A DNA stretch of 8,046 nt from an uncultured Clostridium sp. (GCA_902496295.1 CABVAF010000019.1:1-8046), one strand, 5' to 3'; numbered from the stretch's first letter, positions 1 through 7,092 are shown. Notes: generated by a model not told the origin, from the letters alone. Translations and numbers: made by a program.

Positions 1-64
1 AAGCAACAGCTTTCATTCTGTTCTCTGAATTTACTTTTCTTAAACGTACATCTGTAATTTGCAT
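1..64 (-). CDS. spoVG: SpoVG, septation/sporulation regulator (5' part only)
   Basis: The minus strand reads ATG at 64-62 and stays open to the window edge, giving 21 codons: MQITDVRLRKVNSENRMKAV followed by A. This is the conserved N-terminus of SpoVG, a small protein of about 85-100 residues (MQITDVRLR, then basic residues and an ...RMKA.A start to the next strand). In Bacillus and relatives SpoVG is a nucleic-acid-binding regulator that affects asymmetric septation and expression of many genes at the onset of sporulation. A ribosome binding site, AGAGGTG, ends about 6 nt before the ATG. A sigma-H-type promoter lies about 60-90 nt upstream. The remainder of the gene is outside the window, so its intactness cannot be judged. 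Identification rests on a short but very characteristic stretch. Confidence 0.9.
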   Translation of the reverse strand, partial: MQITDVRLRKVNSENRMKAVA

Positions 65-127
65 TTGAGCACCTCTTTCCAATTGTTTTAAATTTTTAGT
101 ACATGTTTATCTTATGTACTATCTATA

Positions 128-156
128 TTATTCGTCAAAAATTTGTTTTTTCCTTC
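128..156 (-). promoter_or_regulatory. Sigma-H-type promoter of spoVG
   Basis: On the minus strand the -35 element GAAGGAAAA (156-148) and the -10 element GACGAATAA (136-128) match the Bacillus sigma-H consensus RNAGGAWWW / RNNGAATWW at every defined position. There are 11 bases between the two nonamers and 17 bases between AGGA and GAAT. spoVG is a classical sigma-H gene in Bacillus subtilis, so both motif and location agree. The predicted transcript would start near 120 and have a leader of about 55 nt. The match is seen in the sequence; use by sigma-H is inferred. Confidence 0.75.
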
Positions 157-379
157 TTATTTTTACAAAATTTATTTATTTTTCATTATTTTTTATTATT
201 TACAAAGCTTTATTTTTTATTCTAAACTCTTATTTTTTACTAAAAATATTAGTAATTAACAGCTTTTCTAGCAGTTAAGTTTTAACTTTTACTTAAAAAC
301 CTATTTTTCCATTTATAATTCATATAATTAACTTATTTTAGTCTGTTACATAATATATATAAAAAAGTTTACAAAAGCA

Positions 380-408
380 TTGAATTATATATAAATTAAG
401 TATATAAT
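380..408 (+). promoter_or_regulatory. Sigma-A-type promoter of murC
   Basis: TTGAAT at 380-385 (4 of 6 to the -35 consensus) is separated by exactly 17 bp from a perfect TATAAT at 403-408. Transcription would start near 415, giving a leader of about 39 nt that contains the murC ribosome binding site AAAGGGGTG at 435-443. The surrounding DNA is so AT-rich that other TATA-like hexamers exist nearby; this pair has the best combined match and spacing. Confidence 0.6.
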
Positions 409-453
409 AATCACGCAAGTTATGTTTTATTTTTAAAGGGGTGCATTTTATTT

Positions 454-1836
454 ATGGCAAATATAGATGAATTAAAGGGTTACAACCACGTGCATATGAT
501 TGGTATCGGCGGAATTAGTATGAGCGGAATTGCTGAAATTTTAAAGCATTGGGGGTTTGCTGTAACTGGTTCAGATTCAACAAAATCTGAAATAACAGAC
601 AAATTAGTAGCTCAAGGAATTCCTGTTGTAATTGGTCATGATTTAGATAATATTGCTAAGTCAGATGTGGTTGTTTATAGTGCTGCTGTAAAAGATAATG
701 ATCCAGAATTAGTTAAAGCCAGGGAATTAAATATTCCTATTATTACTAGAGGAACTTTCTTAGGTAAAATTACAAAAGCTTTTGCTAACAGTATTTGTAT
801 ATCTGGAACTCACGGAAAAACTACTACTACTTCTATGATTTCAATTTGCTTTTTAGAATCACATAAGGATCCTTCTATTCAAGTTGGTGCTTATTTAAAA
901 CAAATAGATGGAAATTATAGAGTTGGTTCAAGTGAATATTTTATAATTGAAGCTTGTGAGTATGTAGAGAGTTATTTAAAATTATTTCCTAAAACAGAAG
1001 TCATTTTAAATATAGATAATGATCATTTAGATTATTTTAAAAATATAGATAATATAGTAGCTTCATTTAAGAAATATGTTAAGCTACTTCCTTCTGATGG
1101 TTTACTTGTTGTAAATGCTGATGATGTTCGTTGTAAAGAAGTTGCAAAAGAATGTAATGCTAAAGTGATTACATATGGAATTGAAAACGACCACGCAAAT
1201 TATGTTGCTAGAAATATTCATTTTGATAAAAATGGCTTTTCTTATTTTGATGTATACCATAATAATTATTTTTGGGCAACTGTTAAGCTTTCTATCCCAG
1301 GATTGCATAATGTTTTAAATGCATTGGCATGTATAGCTGTTTGTAATTATTATGGATTGGAAAGAGAACAAATAAAAGATGCCTTATTAAAATATACTGG
1401 TGCTCATAGAAGATTTGAATATATAGGAACTTATAGAGGAACAAATATATATGACGATTATGGTCATCACCCAACAGAAATAGCAGCTACAGCAAATGCA
1501 TTAAAACAAAAAACTTATAGACAATCATGGGTAGTATTCCAACCTCACACATATAGCAGAACTCAAAATTTACTAAAAGATTTTGCTCGTGCTCTTCTTG
1601 GATTTGATAATATAATAGTAACAGACATATATGCAGCAAGAGAAGATAATACATTTAATATCTCTTCTGAGGATTTAGTTAAAGAAATTGAAAAATTAGG
1701 AAGAAAAGCTGTTTATATTCCTAGATTTGATGATATTGTAACATATATAAAAGAGCGTGCAATGCCAAATGATATAGTCCTTACTTTAGGAGCCGGAACT
1801 GTAACAAACATTGGGCCTATGATACTACAACAATAA
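454..1836 (+). CDS. murC: UDP-N-acetylmuramate--L-alanine ligase (MurC)
   Basis: This cytoplasmic ATP-dependent ligase adds L-alanine to UDP-MurNAc, the first amino acid of the peptidoglycan stem peptide. At 460 residues it has the usual full length. The N-terminal Rossmann-like domain carries the MurC signature GIGGISMSGIA (residues 17-27). The central ATPase domain has the P-loop GTHGKTTTT (118-126, Lys122), the EACEY motif (166-170) that binds metal and nucleotide, and NDHLDY (189-194). The C-terminal domain opens after HNVLNALA and includes YDDYGHHPTE (333-342), the MurC-specific loop, with FQPHTYSRT further on. The ATG at 454 follows AAAGGGGTG with a 10-nt gap, and no in-frame alternative fits better. 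The gene stands alone on its strand, divergent from spoVG, and ends at a strong hairpin. All expected motifs are present and the frame is intact. Confidence 0.97.
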   Translation: MANIDELKGYNHVHMIGIGGISMSGIAEILKHWGFAVTGSDSTKSEITDKLVAQGIPVVIGHDLDNIAKSDVVVYSAAVKDNDPELVKARELNIPIITRGTFLGKITKAFANSICISGTHGKTTTTSMISICFLESHKDPSIQVGAYLKQIDGNYRVGSSEYFIIEACEYVESYLKLFPKTEVILNIDNDHLDYFKNIDNIVASFKKYVKLLPSDGLLVVNADDVRCKEVAKECNAKVITYGIENDHANYVARNIHFDKNGFSYFDVYHNNYFWATVKLSIPGLHNVLNALACIAVCNYYGLEREQIKDALLKYTGAHRRFEYIGTYRGTNIYDDYGHHPTEIAATANALKQKTYRQSWVVFQPHTYSRTQNLLKDFARALLGFDNIIVTDIYAAREDNTFNISSEDLVKEIEKLGRKAVYIPRFDDIVTYIKERAMPNDIVLTLGAGTVTNIGPMILQQ

Positions 1837-1891
1837 TAAAATTAATTACTAATTAATAATATATTATTAGTACAATTATAATATTATATAC

Positions 1892-1938
1892 AAACAAAAA
1901 ATAATCCAACTTTAAATTAATTGGATTATTTTTTGTTT
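1892..1938. terminator. Bidirectional intrinsic terminator between murC and the transglutaminase-like gene
   Basis: A perfect 18-bp inverted repeat (arms 1892-1909 and 1921-1938) with an 11-nt loop lies between two convergent genes. The base of the stem is an A-run on one side and a T-run on the other (core AATCCAA/TTGGATT followed by TTTTTTG), so each strand ends its hairpin in a U-rich stretch. It starts 55 nt after the murC stop and ends 11 nt from the stop of the minus-strand gene. Confidence 0.85.
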
Positions 1939-1949
1939 TACTTTATTTC

Positions 1950-3080
1950 TTAAAAAATATAATCAGCATTATTTAAAGTTGGATACGTAAATTCCATACT
2001 GTTTTCAGATATCATTCCATCTTCTTCATGATTTTCTAAAAAGCTTCTTCCTTTTAATAAATATCTTGATTGTTGACTTTCTGTTGGTTCCCCTCCACCT
2101 ATTACTACAGGATCATTCCACGTAACATCTATAGCATACCACTGTCCATTTAGTTCTACATAGTTCCATGCATGTAACTCTGTTTCACCATCAGAATTAG
2201 TTGCTGTTCCAGATACTAATATACAAGGAATATCTAAGCCATCCATAATATATTTAAACATTCTAGCATAACCTTCACATACAACTTTTGTTTCAACTAT
2301 TGCTCCATAAAGATTATATTTATTGTTATTTCCTTCCCTATCTTCATATGATAAATTATCTATCATCCACTCATTAACAACTTTTATTTTCATTGCATTA
2401 TTATATGGTCCTAATATAGACATTACTTGACTTCTTATGTCTTGAATATATGCTTCTGCATCATCTATTTCTTGTCTATTAGCAAATGTACTAGATAAAT
2501 AACTACCATAGTCTCCTGGTCCTATTTTTACATAGTATGTTGTTGCAGCTCCAATAGTTCTTGCTTCTATTATCATACTTATTTTGCTTATATCTAGATA
2601 GTATAAGTCAACATTATCATATGAAAAAGCATTCCATGCAGATTGATATTCCTCATTTAGAGTTTCTTCTCCACCATCTATACTTAAAACGCTATTAAAT
2701 TCAGTTCCAAAATCTATTTCATATGTTCCAGACTTCATGTCTTCCTTATGTTTTTTTAACTCATCATATATCTTTTTTGCATTTTCACTTAATTGTTTAT
2801 AATAGTATGTACTTGTATCTGTTGTATTACTTATAGGAGTTTGAGTTTGATTATTATCTGCATTTTGTACTGCTACTACAGTATTTTGAGTTATATTGTT
2901 ACTTGTCGTAACAGGAGTTCTAGAATTTTCTTCATTATACAATTGAAAATTTATATCGTTTTCTGAAGAATTGCCTCCATTACTTAAGAATGCATATAAA
3001 ACAAACCCAGCTATAGCTAAAACAATTACAACTACAATTACAATTAATATAATTAATTTTTTTTCGCTACTACTTCTCAT
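1950..3080 (-). CDS. Membrane-anchored transglutaminase-like domain protein
   Basis: This 376-residue protein has an uncleaved-looking N-terminal anchor: basic residues EKK at 6-8, then an unbroken Ile/Val/Leu/Ala segment at about 9-33. A low-complexity Asn/Thr/Ser/Gln-rich linker follows (about 36-92), then a folded extracytoplasmic part. Its C-terminal half contains the transglutaminase-core triad: Cys268 in VVCEGYARMF, His303 in ELHAWNYV, and Asp318 in YAIDVTWNDP. The family includes papain-like-fold cysteine enzymes acting on peptides or cell-wall proteins; substrate and reaction here are unknown, and hydrolysis is as likely as cross-linking. There is no LPXTG sorting signal and no recognisable wall-binding repeat. 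The start is preceded by AGGAG with a suitable gap. It lies 42 nt behind the VanZ-family gene with no terminator between, so the two are probably co-transcribed and end at the 1892-1938 hairpin. Confidence 0.85.
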   Translation of the reverse strand: MRSSSEKKLIILIVIVVVIVLAIAGFVLYAFLSNGGNSSENDINFQLYNEENSRTPVTTSNNITQNTVVAVQNADNNQTQTPISNTTDTSTYYYKQLSENAKKIYDELKKHKEDMKSGTYEIDFGTEFNSVLSIDGGEETLNEEYQSAWNAFSYDNVDLYYLDISKISMIIEARTIGAATTYYVKIGPGDYGSYLSSTFANRQEIDDAEAYIQDIRSQVMSILGPYNNAMKIKVVNEWMIDNLSYEDREGNNNKYNLYGAIVETKVVCEGYARMFKYIMDGLDIPCILVSGTATNSDGETELHAWNYVELNGQWYAIDVTWNDPVVIGGGEPTESQQSRYLLKGRSFLENHEEDGMISENSMEFTYPTLNNADYIF

Positions 3081-3122
3081 AATTTCTCCTCTAAAACATG
3101 TTTTAAATTACTATAATATTTC

Positions 3123-3617
3123 TTAGTCTTTTTGTTGTCTTTTCTCCATAAATAATGTTTTAAATACTGATACTATTATTAAAACAATAATTATACCTAT
3201 AAAGACTCCTGTGGTATCAATACATACATCTGTTACAGATGGACCTCTTCCTGCAACAAAACTTTGGTGATATTCATCTGTTATTGCGTATATTAAACCT
3301 ACCAATAAACTTATTCCAAATTTGTATAACACCCTAGTATTAAATGTACACATAAATGCCATAATAAATATTCCTACTAATGTGTAGATAGACAAGTGTG
3401 CCAATTTTCTTACAATAATTTCTCCATGCTCTATCATTTTTGCTTTAGTTTCTTGACTTAAGTCCTTTATATATGGAAATGTGTTTACTATTTTTTCTGT
3501 AACAGCTCTACTTAAAGAACCAGACTCTTCACCATCTTGTGACGAAAAATTGAATATTACTACAAAAGTTGTTATTAACAAACTAAGAAATAATACCCTT
3601 AACAAATTTCTTTTCAT
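3123..3617 (-). CDS. VanZ-family membrane protein
   Basis: The protein has 164 residues counted from MKRN. It shows the VanZ-like pattern: a first membrane segment (about 5-24) followed by FSSQDGEESGSLS, then RKLAHLSIY (70-78) leading into a second segment, YAITDEYHQSFVAGRGPSVTDVCIDTTG (110-137) with its DE-HQ and DV-ID pairs, and a last hydrophobic segment to about 158 with a basic tail. VanZ gives low-level teicoplanin resistance in Enterococcus, but most family members have no established function, so resistance should not be assumed. An in-frame ATG lies 12 nt upstream (3629). I prefer 3617 because GGAGG overlaps that upstream ATG and sits 5 nt before the second one, while the upstream ATG has no ribosome binding site of its own. 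It is first in a probable two-gene unit with the transglutaminase-like gene. Confidence 0.87.
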   Translation of the reverse strand: MKRNLLRVLFLSLLITTFVVIFNFSSQDGEESGSLSRAVTEKIVNTFPYIKDLSQETKAKMIEHGEIIVRKLAHLSIYTLVGIFIMAFMCTFNTRVLYKFGISLLVGLIYAITDEYHQSFVAGRGPSVTDVCIDTTGVFIGIIIVLIIVSVFKTLFMEKRQQKD

Positions 3618-3622
3618 TTGTG

Positions 3623-3627
3623 CCTCC
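3623..3627 (-). promoter_or_regulatory. Ribosome binding site that decides the VanZ-like start
   Basis: GGAGG is read on the minus strand 5 nt before the ATG at 3617. It overlaps the G of the upstream in-frame ATG at 3629, so it cannot serve that codon; this favours the shorter protein. Confidence 0.7.
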
Positions 3628-3645
3628 ATTATAATTGTTGTTTTT

Positions 3646-3674
3646 ATTATAAAATAAGAATTAGAAATAGTAAA
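3646..3674 (-). promoter_or_regulatory. Predicted promoter of the VanZ-like/transglutaminase-like unit
   Basis: On the minus strand TTTACT (3674-3669) and a perfect TATAAT (3651-3646) are 17 bp apart. The start would be near 3639, giving a leader of only about 22 nt before the preferred ATG. One arm of the 3652-3694 inverted repeat fills the spacer between the two hexamers, so binding of a protein to the repeat would interfere with polymerase. The -35 match is moderate, and AT-rich DNA yields chance hits. Confidence 0.45.
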
Positions 3675-3694
3675 GATATTTCTAATTCTTATTT
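3652..3694 (-). terminator. Perfect 18-bp hairpin, probable terminator of the split membrane-protein gene
   Basis: Arms 3652-3669 and 3677-3694 are perfectly complementary (18 bp, 7-nt loop). Read on the minus strand, the second arm ends TTCTTATTT and continues TATTATAAAA, a modest U-rich tail. It lies 152 nt after the stop at 3847 and just before the next gene on that strand. The stem has only a few G-C pairs, so termination strength is uncertain. Because it covers the -35 and spacer of the downstream promoter, it could also be an operator. Confidence 0.5.
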
Positions 3695-3846
3695 AAACAT
3701 ATTTTTATTAAAAATTGCAATACTTATTTTAAAGTAATTTATTCCAAAATAAATTCTTTGTTTTATAGTAATAATCTAAATATAATAATTATTTTCCATT
3801 ATTTAAATTGTTTTTAATAAAATTGAACCCATTTATTATTTTGCGT

Positions 3847-5346
3847 TTAGGTATCGTTTTGAAACTCCAATATTCTGTCTCTAAATAATTCTGGATATAT
3901 CTCACTTTGCTCTTCAAATAGTTTAAGCCATTCTTGCCTCTCTTCTTCGTCAAAATCTACAGTTCTTTCATAAGTATAAAAAGTAACTTCATCTGTCATT
4001 TTAAATTCTTTAATCATCTTAAATTTTTTACTAATAATAGGATCTTCTGTAATCGCATAATTAATGTTTGGAATTATATGACCTTTTTTAGCTCCTGTAT
4101 CATCTAATATCTGATTTGATATCCAGAAATATTTACACTCCAAAGCCTCTTGTGGAAATCCATTTGTAGAGTCTATAGCAAAACTATATGGAACATAATT
4201 ATACAGCTCTTTATCTTCCGGAAGATTATAGTTTGTAATCATATGACTACTATAATCTCCTGTTGCAGCATTTAAATATATTTTATTCTGTTCGTTGCAA
4301 TTTTCTTTTACAAATTCAACCATTTCACCAATTATAGAATAGTCTTCTCTTTTTTCTGAATCCACAACCATATTTGTAAAAAATAAATTGTTGTACAAAT
4401 ACTTATTATGAGTTATACCTCCTGTTAAGTTTAAAAGCATAATAACTATTAGTATGGTAGCTAAACTTATTTGTATATAATTTTTACATTTTATATTTAT
4501 TATTGCAATTATACCAAAAACAAACAATATAATATATGTTGGAACTAGTATTAACATTTGGTGTGGTCCCATATTTTGAATTCTAGTAAATGCTATAATT
4601 GCAATAACCCATGTCCCTATTAGTGTAAGTGCATAACACCTTAATTTCTTATTTACAATTCCATAAATAGCACCAATTATTATAACAATAAAATATATTA
4701 AACCTAGTCTTTTAAACTGCTCTGTAAACTCCATGCTAAGTCCACCTAAATTCCATGCAGTATAACTACTTTGATAATTATTTTTTAGAGTTTTTATTAT
4801 TATTGGTGATGATAAAATTATAAGTCCTCCACCTACCACTAATGCAAATTTTAGTCCATTTAATATTGTACTTTTTATTTTTTGCTTGTCTTTACTAATT
4901 AGTACTTTTGCTAATAAAACTATAGCATACGCAATAAAGTAGCCCAATGCAAAGAACATATACCATCGTCTTGTAATTACTAGGCAAAATGCACTTACTA
5001 GTATTAAAAACCATCTTTTCCAATCAATATAAGAAAAGTCATAATCCATTGTTAATAAAATTATAAATCCTATAAAAATCATGCCTATTATATCTGGTTG
5101 TCCAGATAAACAAGCTCCGTGTAATGGCCAAAAACTTACTAAAAATAAACTAGCTACTCCAAAAATCAATAATTTGTTTTTTATATTCAGCTTACTTATA
5201 ATTTTCTTTATTATCATAAGAAATAAAATTACTGTTGGAACCATTCCCACAAAATATGAGATTATATTAAATGCTTCAGGCGTCATATTAGTTAAATAGT
5301 ATATTCCGGACGGTAAATGATAATAAAAAGTCATTATAGTCTTCAT
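3847..5346 (-). CDS. Polytopic membrane protein, probable GT-C-like glycosyltransferase, C-terminal part (frameshifted)
   Basis: The open frame gives 499 residues: about eight to ten hydrophobic segments up to roughly residue 310, then a soluble C-terminal domain of about 190 residues. Visible stretches include SGQPDIIGM and TRRWYMFF between early segments and IQNMGPHQMLILVP before late ones, a layout I associate with bacterial multi-membrane glycosyltransferase-like proteins that use lipid-linked sugars; the exact family is not certain. Its first residues (MKTIMTFYYHLPSG) do not look like a natural N-terminus. The frame overlaps the preceding one by 59 nt and has only a weak, distant AGGAC before the ATG. 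Removing one T from the T5 run at 5325-5329 joins it to the upstream frame as a 632-residue protein. I therefore read it as the main body of a single gene broken by a frameshift or a sequencing/assembly error. Confidence 0.7.
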   Translation of the reverse strand: MKTIMTFYYHLPSGIYYLTNMTPEAFNIISYFVGMVPTVILFLMIIKKIISKLNIKNKLLIFGVASLFLVSFWPLHGACLSGQPDIIGMIFIGFIILLTMDYDFSYIDWKRWFLILVSAFCLVITRRWYMFFALGYFIAYAIVLLAKVLISKDKQKIKSTILNGLKFALVVGGGLIILSSPIIIKTLKNNYQSSYTAWNLGGLSMEFTEQFKRLGLIYFIVIIIGAIYGIVNKKLRCYALTLIGTWVIAIIAFTRIQNMGPHQMLILVPTYIILFVFGIIAIINIKCKNYIQISLATILIVIMLLNLTGGITHNKYLYNNLFFTNMVVDSEKREDYSIIGEMVEFVKENCNEQNKIYLNAATGDYSSHMITNYNLPEDKELYNYVPYSFAIDSTNGFPQEALECKYFWISNQILDDTGAKKGHIIPNINYAITEDPIISKKFKMIKEFKMTDEVTFYTYERTVDFDEEERQEWLKLFEEQSEIYPELFRDRILEFQNDT

Positions 5347-5746
5347 ATATTACTGTCCTTACAATTTCTTTTATCCCTCTTCCAAAACTCTCTTCAAAAT
5401 GTGGTATAAGATTTAATTGATTACGATAATAAGTTATGTTATCCCATGTATATACATATTCTCTATAATTAATTATTGTAATATAAGTTATGCTCATTAA
5501 TACAATTGCAACACCTATTATTAAAATATGTTTTTTATCAAATTTTATATTTTCAATTTGACCAATTTTATACGTAACATAGAATATAAATAATATTGTC
5601 CAAACATTAAATAAACATAATGATATTTTAGAAAAAATATCAAATGGAGCCGATAAGAGTGCACAAATTATAAATATTATGCTGTATATAAAAAAACTTT
5701 TATCAAATATAGAACTTTCTCTATAAATTTTCTTTATTTTTTCCAA
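5288..5746 (-). CDS. N-terminal part of the same membrane protein (frameshifted)
   Basis: This frame of 152 residues starts at TTG (5746), placed 6 nt after a strong GGAGGA (5758-5753); no ATG is in a comparable position. It contains three hydrophobic segments (about 18-38, 41-61, 73-92) and then an extracytoplasmic stretch, YTWDNITYYRNQ, with Asp102. GT-C enzymes typically carry an acidic catalytic residue in an early outer loop, so this is a candidate catalytic residue. After DYNDF (137-140 region) the frame leaves the sensible sequence and stops about a dozen residues later; the continuation YYHLPSG is found one frame over. This fragment thus carries the start signal and putative catalytic loop, and 3847-5346 carries the rest. 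It lies 119 nt behind glf without a clear terminator, so co-transcription with glf is likely. Confidence 0.65.
   Translation of the reverse strand: MEKIKKIYRESSIFDKSFFIYSIIFIICALLSAPFDIFSKISLCLFNVWTILFIFYVTYKIGQIENIKFDKKHILIIGVAIVLMSITYITIINYREYVYTWDNITYYRNQLNLIPHFEESFGRGIKEIVRTVIYEDYNDFLLSFTVRNILFN
5325..5329 (-). other. Frameshift site in the membrane-protein gene
   Basis: A run of five A on the plus strand (five T in the mRNA sense) lies where the two membrane-protein frames meet. With four T the reading becomes ...EDYNDFYYHLPSGIYYLTN..., continuous from the TTG at 5746 to the stop at 3847, which is 633 codons including the stop. A one-base change in a homopolymer fits a real slippage mutation, phase-variable slippage or a read error equally well. 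Confidence 0.75.
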
Positions 5747-5752
5747 GACTTT

Positions 5753-5758
5753 TCCTCC
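5753..5758 (-). promoter_or_regulatory. Ribosome binding site supporting a TTG start
   Basis: GGAGGA is read on the minus strand 6 nt before the TTG at 5746. Its strength and spacing are the main reason for accepting this non-ATG start for the membrane protein. Confidence 0.7.
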
Positions 5759-5865
5759 AAATTAAAATAATATTAAAAATAACTACAAAAAAATAAAACA
5801 GAGACAAAATATCAACTATATCACAAACTTAATATATATTTTTGCCCCCATTTTACTTCATTTTT

Positions 5866-6972
5866 TTATTCCAATTCTGCCTTAACGCAGTTTAGTGCTT
5901 CTGCAATTACCTTATCCATATCAAAATATTTGTATTGTCCCAATCTTCCTCCAAAAATAACATTTTTATCTTTTTTGGCAAGTTCAGCATATTTTTGATA
6001 TAAACTATTATTTCTTTCATCATTTATTGTATAATATGGTTCTTTTCCTTGTACCCATTTATCTGGATATTCTTTTGTTACAACTGTTTTAGGATTATTA
6101 TCCATATCATATTCAAAATGTTTATGTTCAATAATTCTTGTATATGGTACTTCATATTCTGTATAATTTACAACTGCATTTCCTTGGTAATTTTCCACAT
6201 CTAATATTTCTGTTTCAAACCTTAAACTTCTATATTCTAATTCACCAAATTTATAATCATAGAATTTATCAATAGGTCCTGTAAATATTATCTTTTCAGC
6301 AATATTTTCAAGTTCTTTTCTATGCTCAAAAAAGTCATAGTTTAGCTTTACTTCTATCCCGTTTAGCATTTTTTCTATAATTCCAGTATATCCACCTATA
6401 GGAATTCCTTGATATTTATCATTAAAATAATTATTGTCATATATAAACCTTACAGGTAATCTTTTTATTATAAAACTTGGTAATTCTGTTGCCCTTTTTC
6501 CCCATTGTTTTTCTGTATAACCTTTTACTAATTTTTCATATATAGTTTTTCCAACTAAACTAATTGCTTGTTCTTCTAGGTTTTTAGGCTCTGTTATTCC
6601 AGCTTCATTCTTTTCTTCTTCTATTTTAGCCTTTGCCTCTTCTGGGGTTATCACTCCCCATAACTTATTAAAAGTATTCATGTTAAATGGCATATTATAC
6701 AATTCATCTTTATAACGTGCAACTGGCGAATTTGTATATCTATTAAATTCTGCAAACTGATTAATATACTGCCATACTTCTTTATTACTTGTGTGGAATA
6801 TATGTGCACCATATTTATGCACTTGTATTCCCTCTATATTTTCTGTATATATATTTCCACCTATATGTGAACGTTTTTCTATTACTAAACATTTCTTTCC
6901 TTGTTTATTTGCTTCATATGCAAATATTGAACCAAAAAGTCCGCTTCCTACTATTAAATAATCATATTTCAT
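5866..6972 (-). CDS. glf: UDP-galactopyranose mutase
   Basis: This flavoenzyme interconverts UDP-galactopyranose and UDP-galactofuranose in the cytoplasm, supplying Galf for surface polysaccharides. The 368-residue length is typical. The FAD-binding start YLIVGSGLFGS (residues 5-15) leads to an acidic strand end at Glu32 and the RSHIGGN loop (34-40). HKYGAHIFHT (52-61) is a hallmark of the family. GYTEKQWGK (151-159, Trp157) and LPSFIIKRLPVRF (164-176, Arg171 and Arg175) fit the substrate-binding region, and the C-terminal FGGRLGQYKYFDMD is the conserved final flavin-contacting stretch. The start is preceded by AGAGGA with a rather long gap of about 13 nt; no other start is plausible. It probably heads a unit with the membrane protein at 3847-5746, suggesting both serve one glycan. 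The frame is intact. Confidence 0.96.
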   Translation of the reverse strand: MKYDYLIVGSGLFGSIFAYEANKQGKKCLVIEKRSHIGGNIYTENIEGIQVHKYGAHIFHTSNKEVWQYINQFAEFNRYTNSPVARYKDELYNMPFNMNTFNKLWGVITPEEAKAKIEEEKNEAGITEPKNLEEQAISLVGKTIYEKLVKGYTEKQWGKRATELPSFIIKRLPVRFIYDNNYFNDKYQGIPIGGYTGIIEKMLNGIEVKLNYDFFEHRKELENIAEKIIFTGPIDKFYDYKFGELEYRSLRFETEILDVENYQGNAVVNYTEYEVPYTRIIEHKHFEYDMDNNPKTVVTKEYPDKWVQGKEPYYTINDERNNSLYQKYAELAKKDKNVIFGGRLGQYKYFDMDKVIAEALNCVKAELE

Positions 6973-7020
6973 AATAAATATTTGTCCTCTCTTACCTATT
7001 ATTAATATATCAATGGCTAC

Positions 7021-7049
7021 ATTTTATCAATTATATAATAGAATTACAA
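7021..7049 (-). promoter_or_regulatory. Predicted sigma-A-type promoter of glf
   Basis: On the minus strand TTGTAA (7049-7044) and TAAAAT (7026-7021) are 17 bp apart (4 of 6 and 5 of 6 to consensus). The start would be near 7014, about 42 nt before the glf ATG. A closer TATAAT lies between the two hexamers but has no reasonable -35, so this pair is preferred. Confidence 0.45.
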
Positions 7050-7092
7050 GTATTTATAATAAAAAATGAAATTTTAGAGAATAATATTTCAA

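Larger units (their letters stand above)
65..453. other. Divergent spoVG/murC intergenic region
   Basis: This 389-bp stretch has no credible gene. It is extremely AT-rich and holds the two divergent promoters listed separately. Between them are two short inverted repeats: TACTAA-5 nt-TTAGTA at 238-254 and AGTTAA-3 nt-TTAACT at 273-287. Either could be a protein-binding site, but both are short enough to arise by chance in such AT-rich DNA. I see no riboswitch, tRNA or terminator-like hairpin here. Confidence 0.6.

Noticed and set aside
1102..1474. Minus-strand open frames inside murC
   Set aside because: They lie wholly within an intact, motif-complete murC and encode unrecognisable sequence without start signals.
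3123..3617. Glycopeptide resistance gene vanZ
   Set aside because: Only general VanZ-family similarity is visible, with no van operon genes nearby; most family members are not resistance determinants.
3736..3755. Small hairpin AATTTATT-CCAA-AATAAATT as terminator of the membrane-protein gene
   Set aside because: The stem is 8 A-T pairs only with no U-tract; the 18-bp repeat at 3652-3694 is a much better candidate.
5081..5299. Plus-strand open frame of about 72 codons within the membrane-protein gene
   Set aside because: It is the complement of hydrophobic coding sequence and lacks a ribosome binding site.
5288..5346. Translational coupling or programmed frameshifting between two real genes
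   Set aside because: There is no obvious stimulatory structure or slippery heptamer that would give the needed +1 shift, and the second frame's start lacks a good ribosome binding site; a simple one-base insertion explains it better, although this was not excluded.
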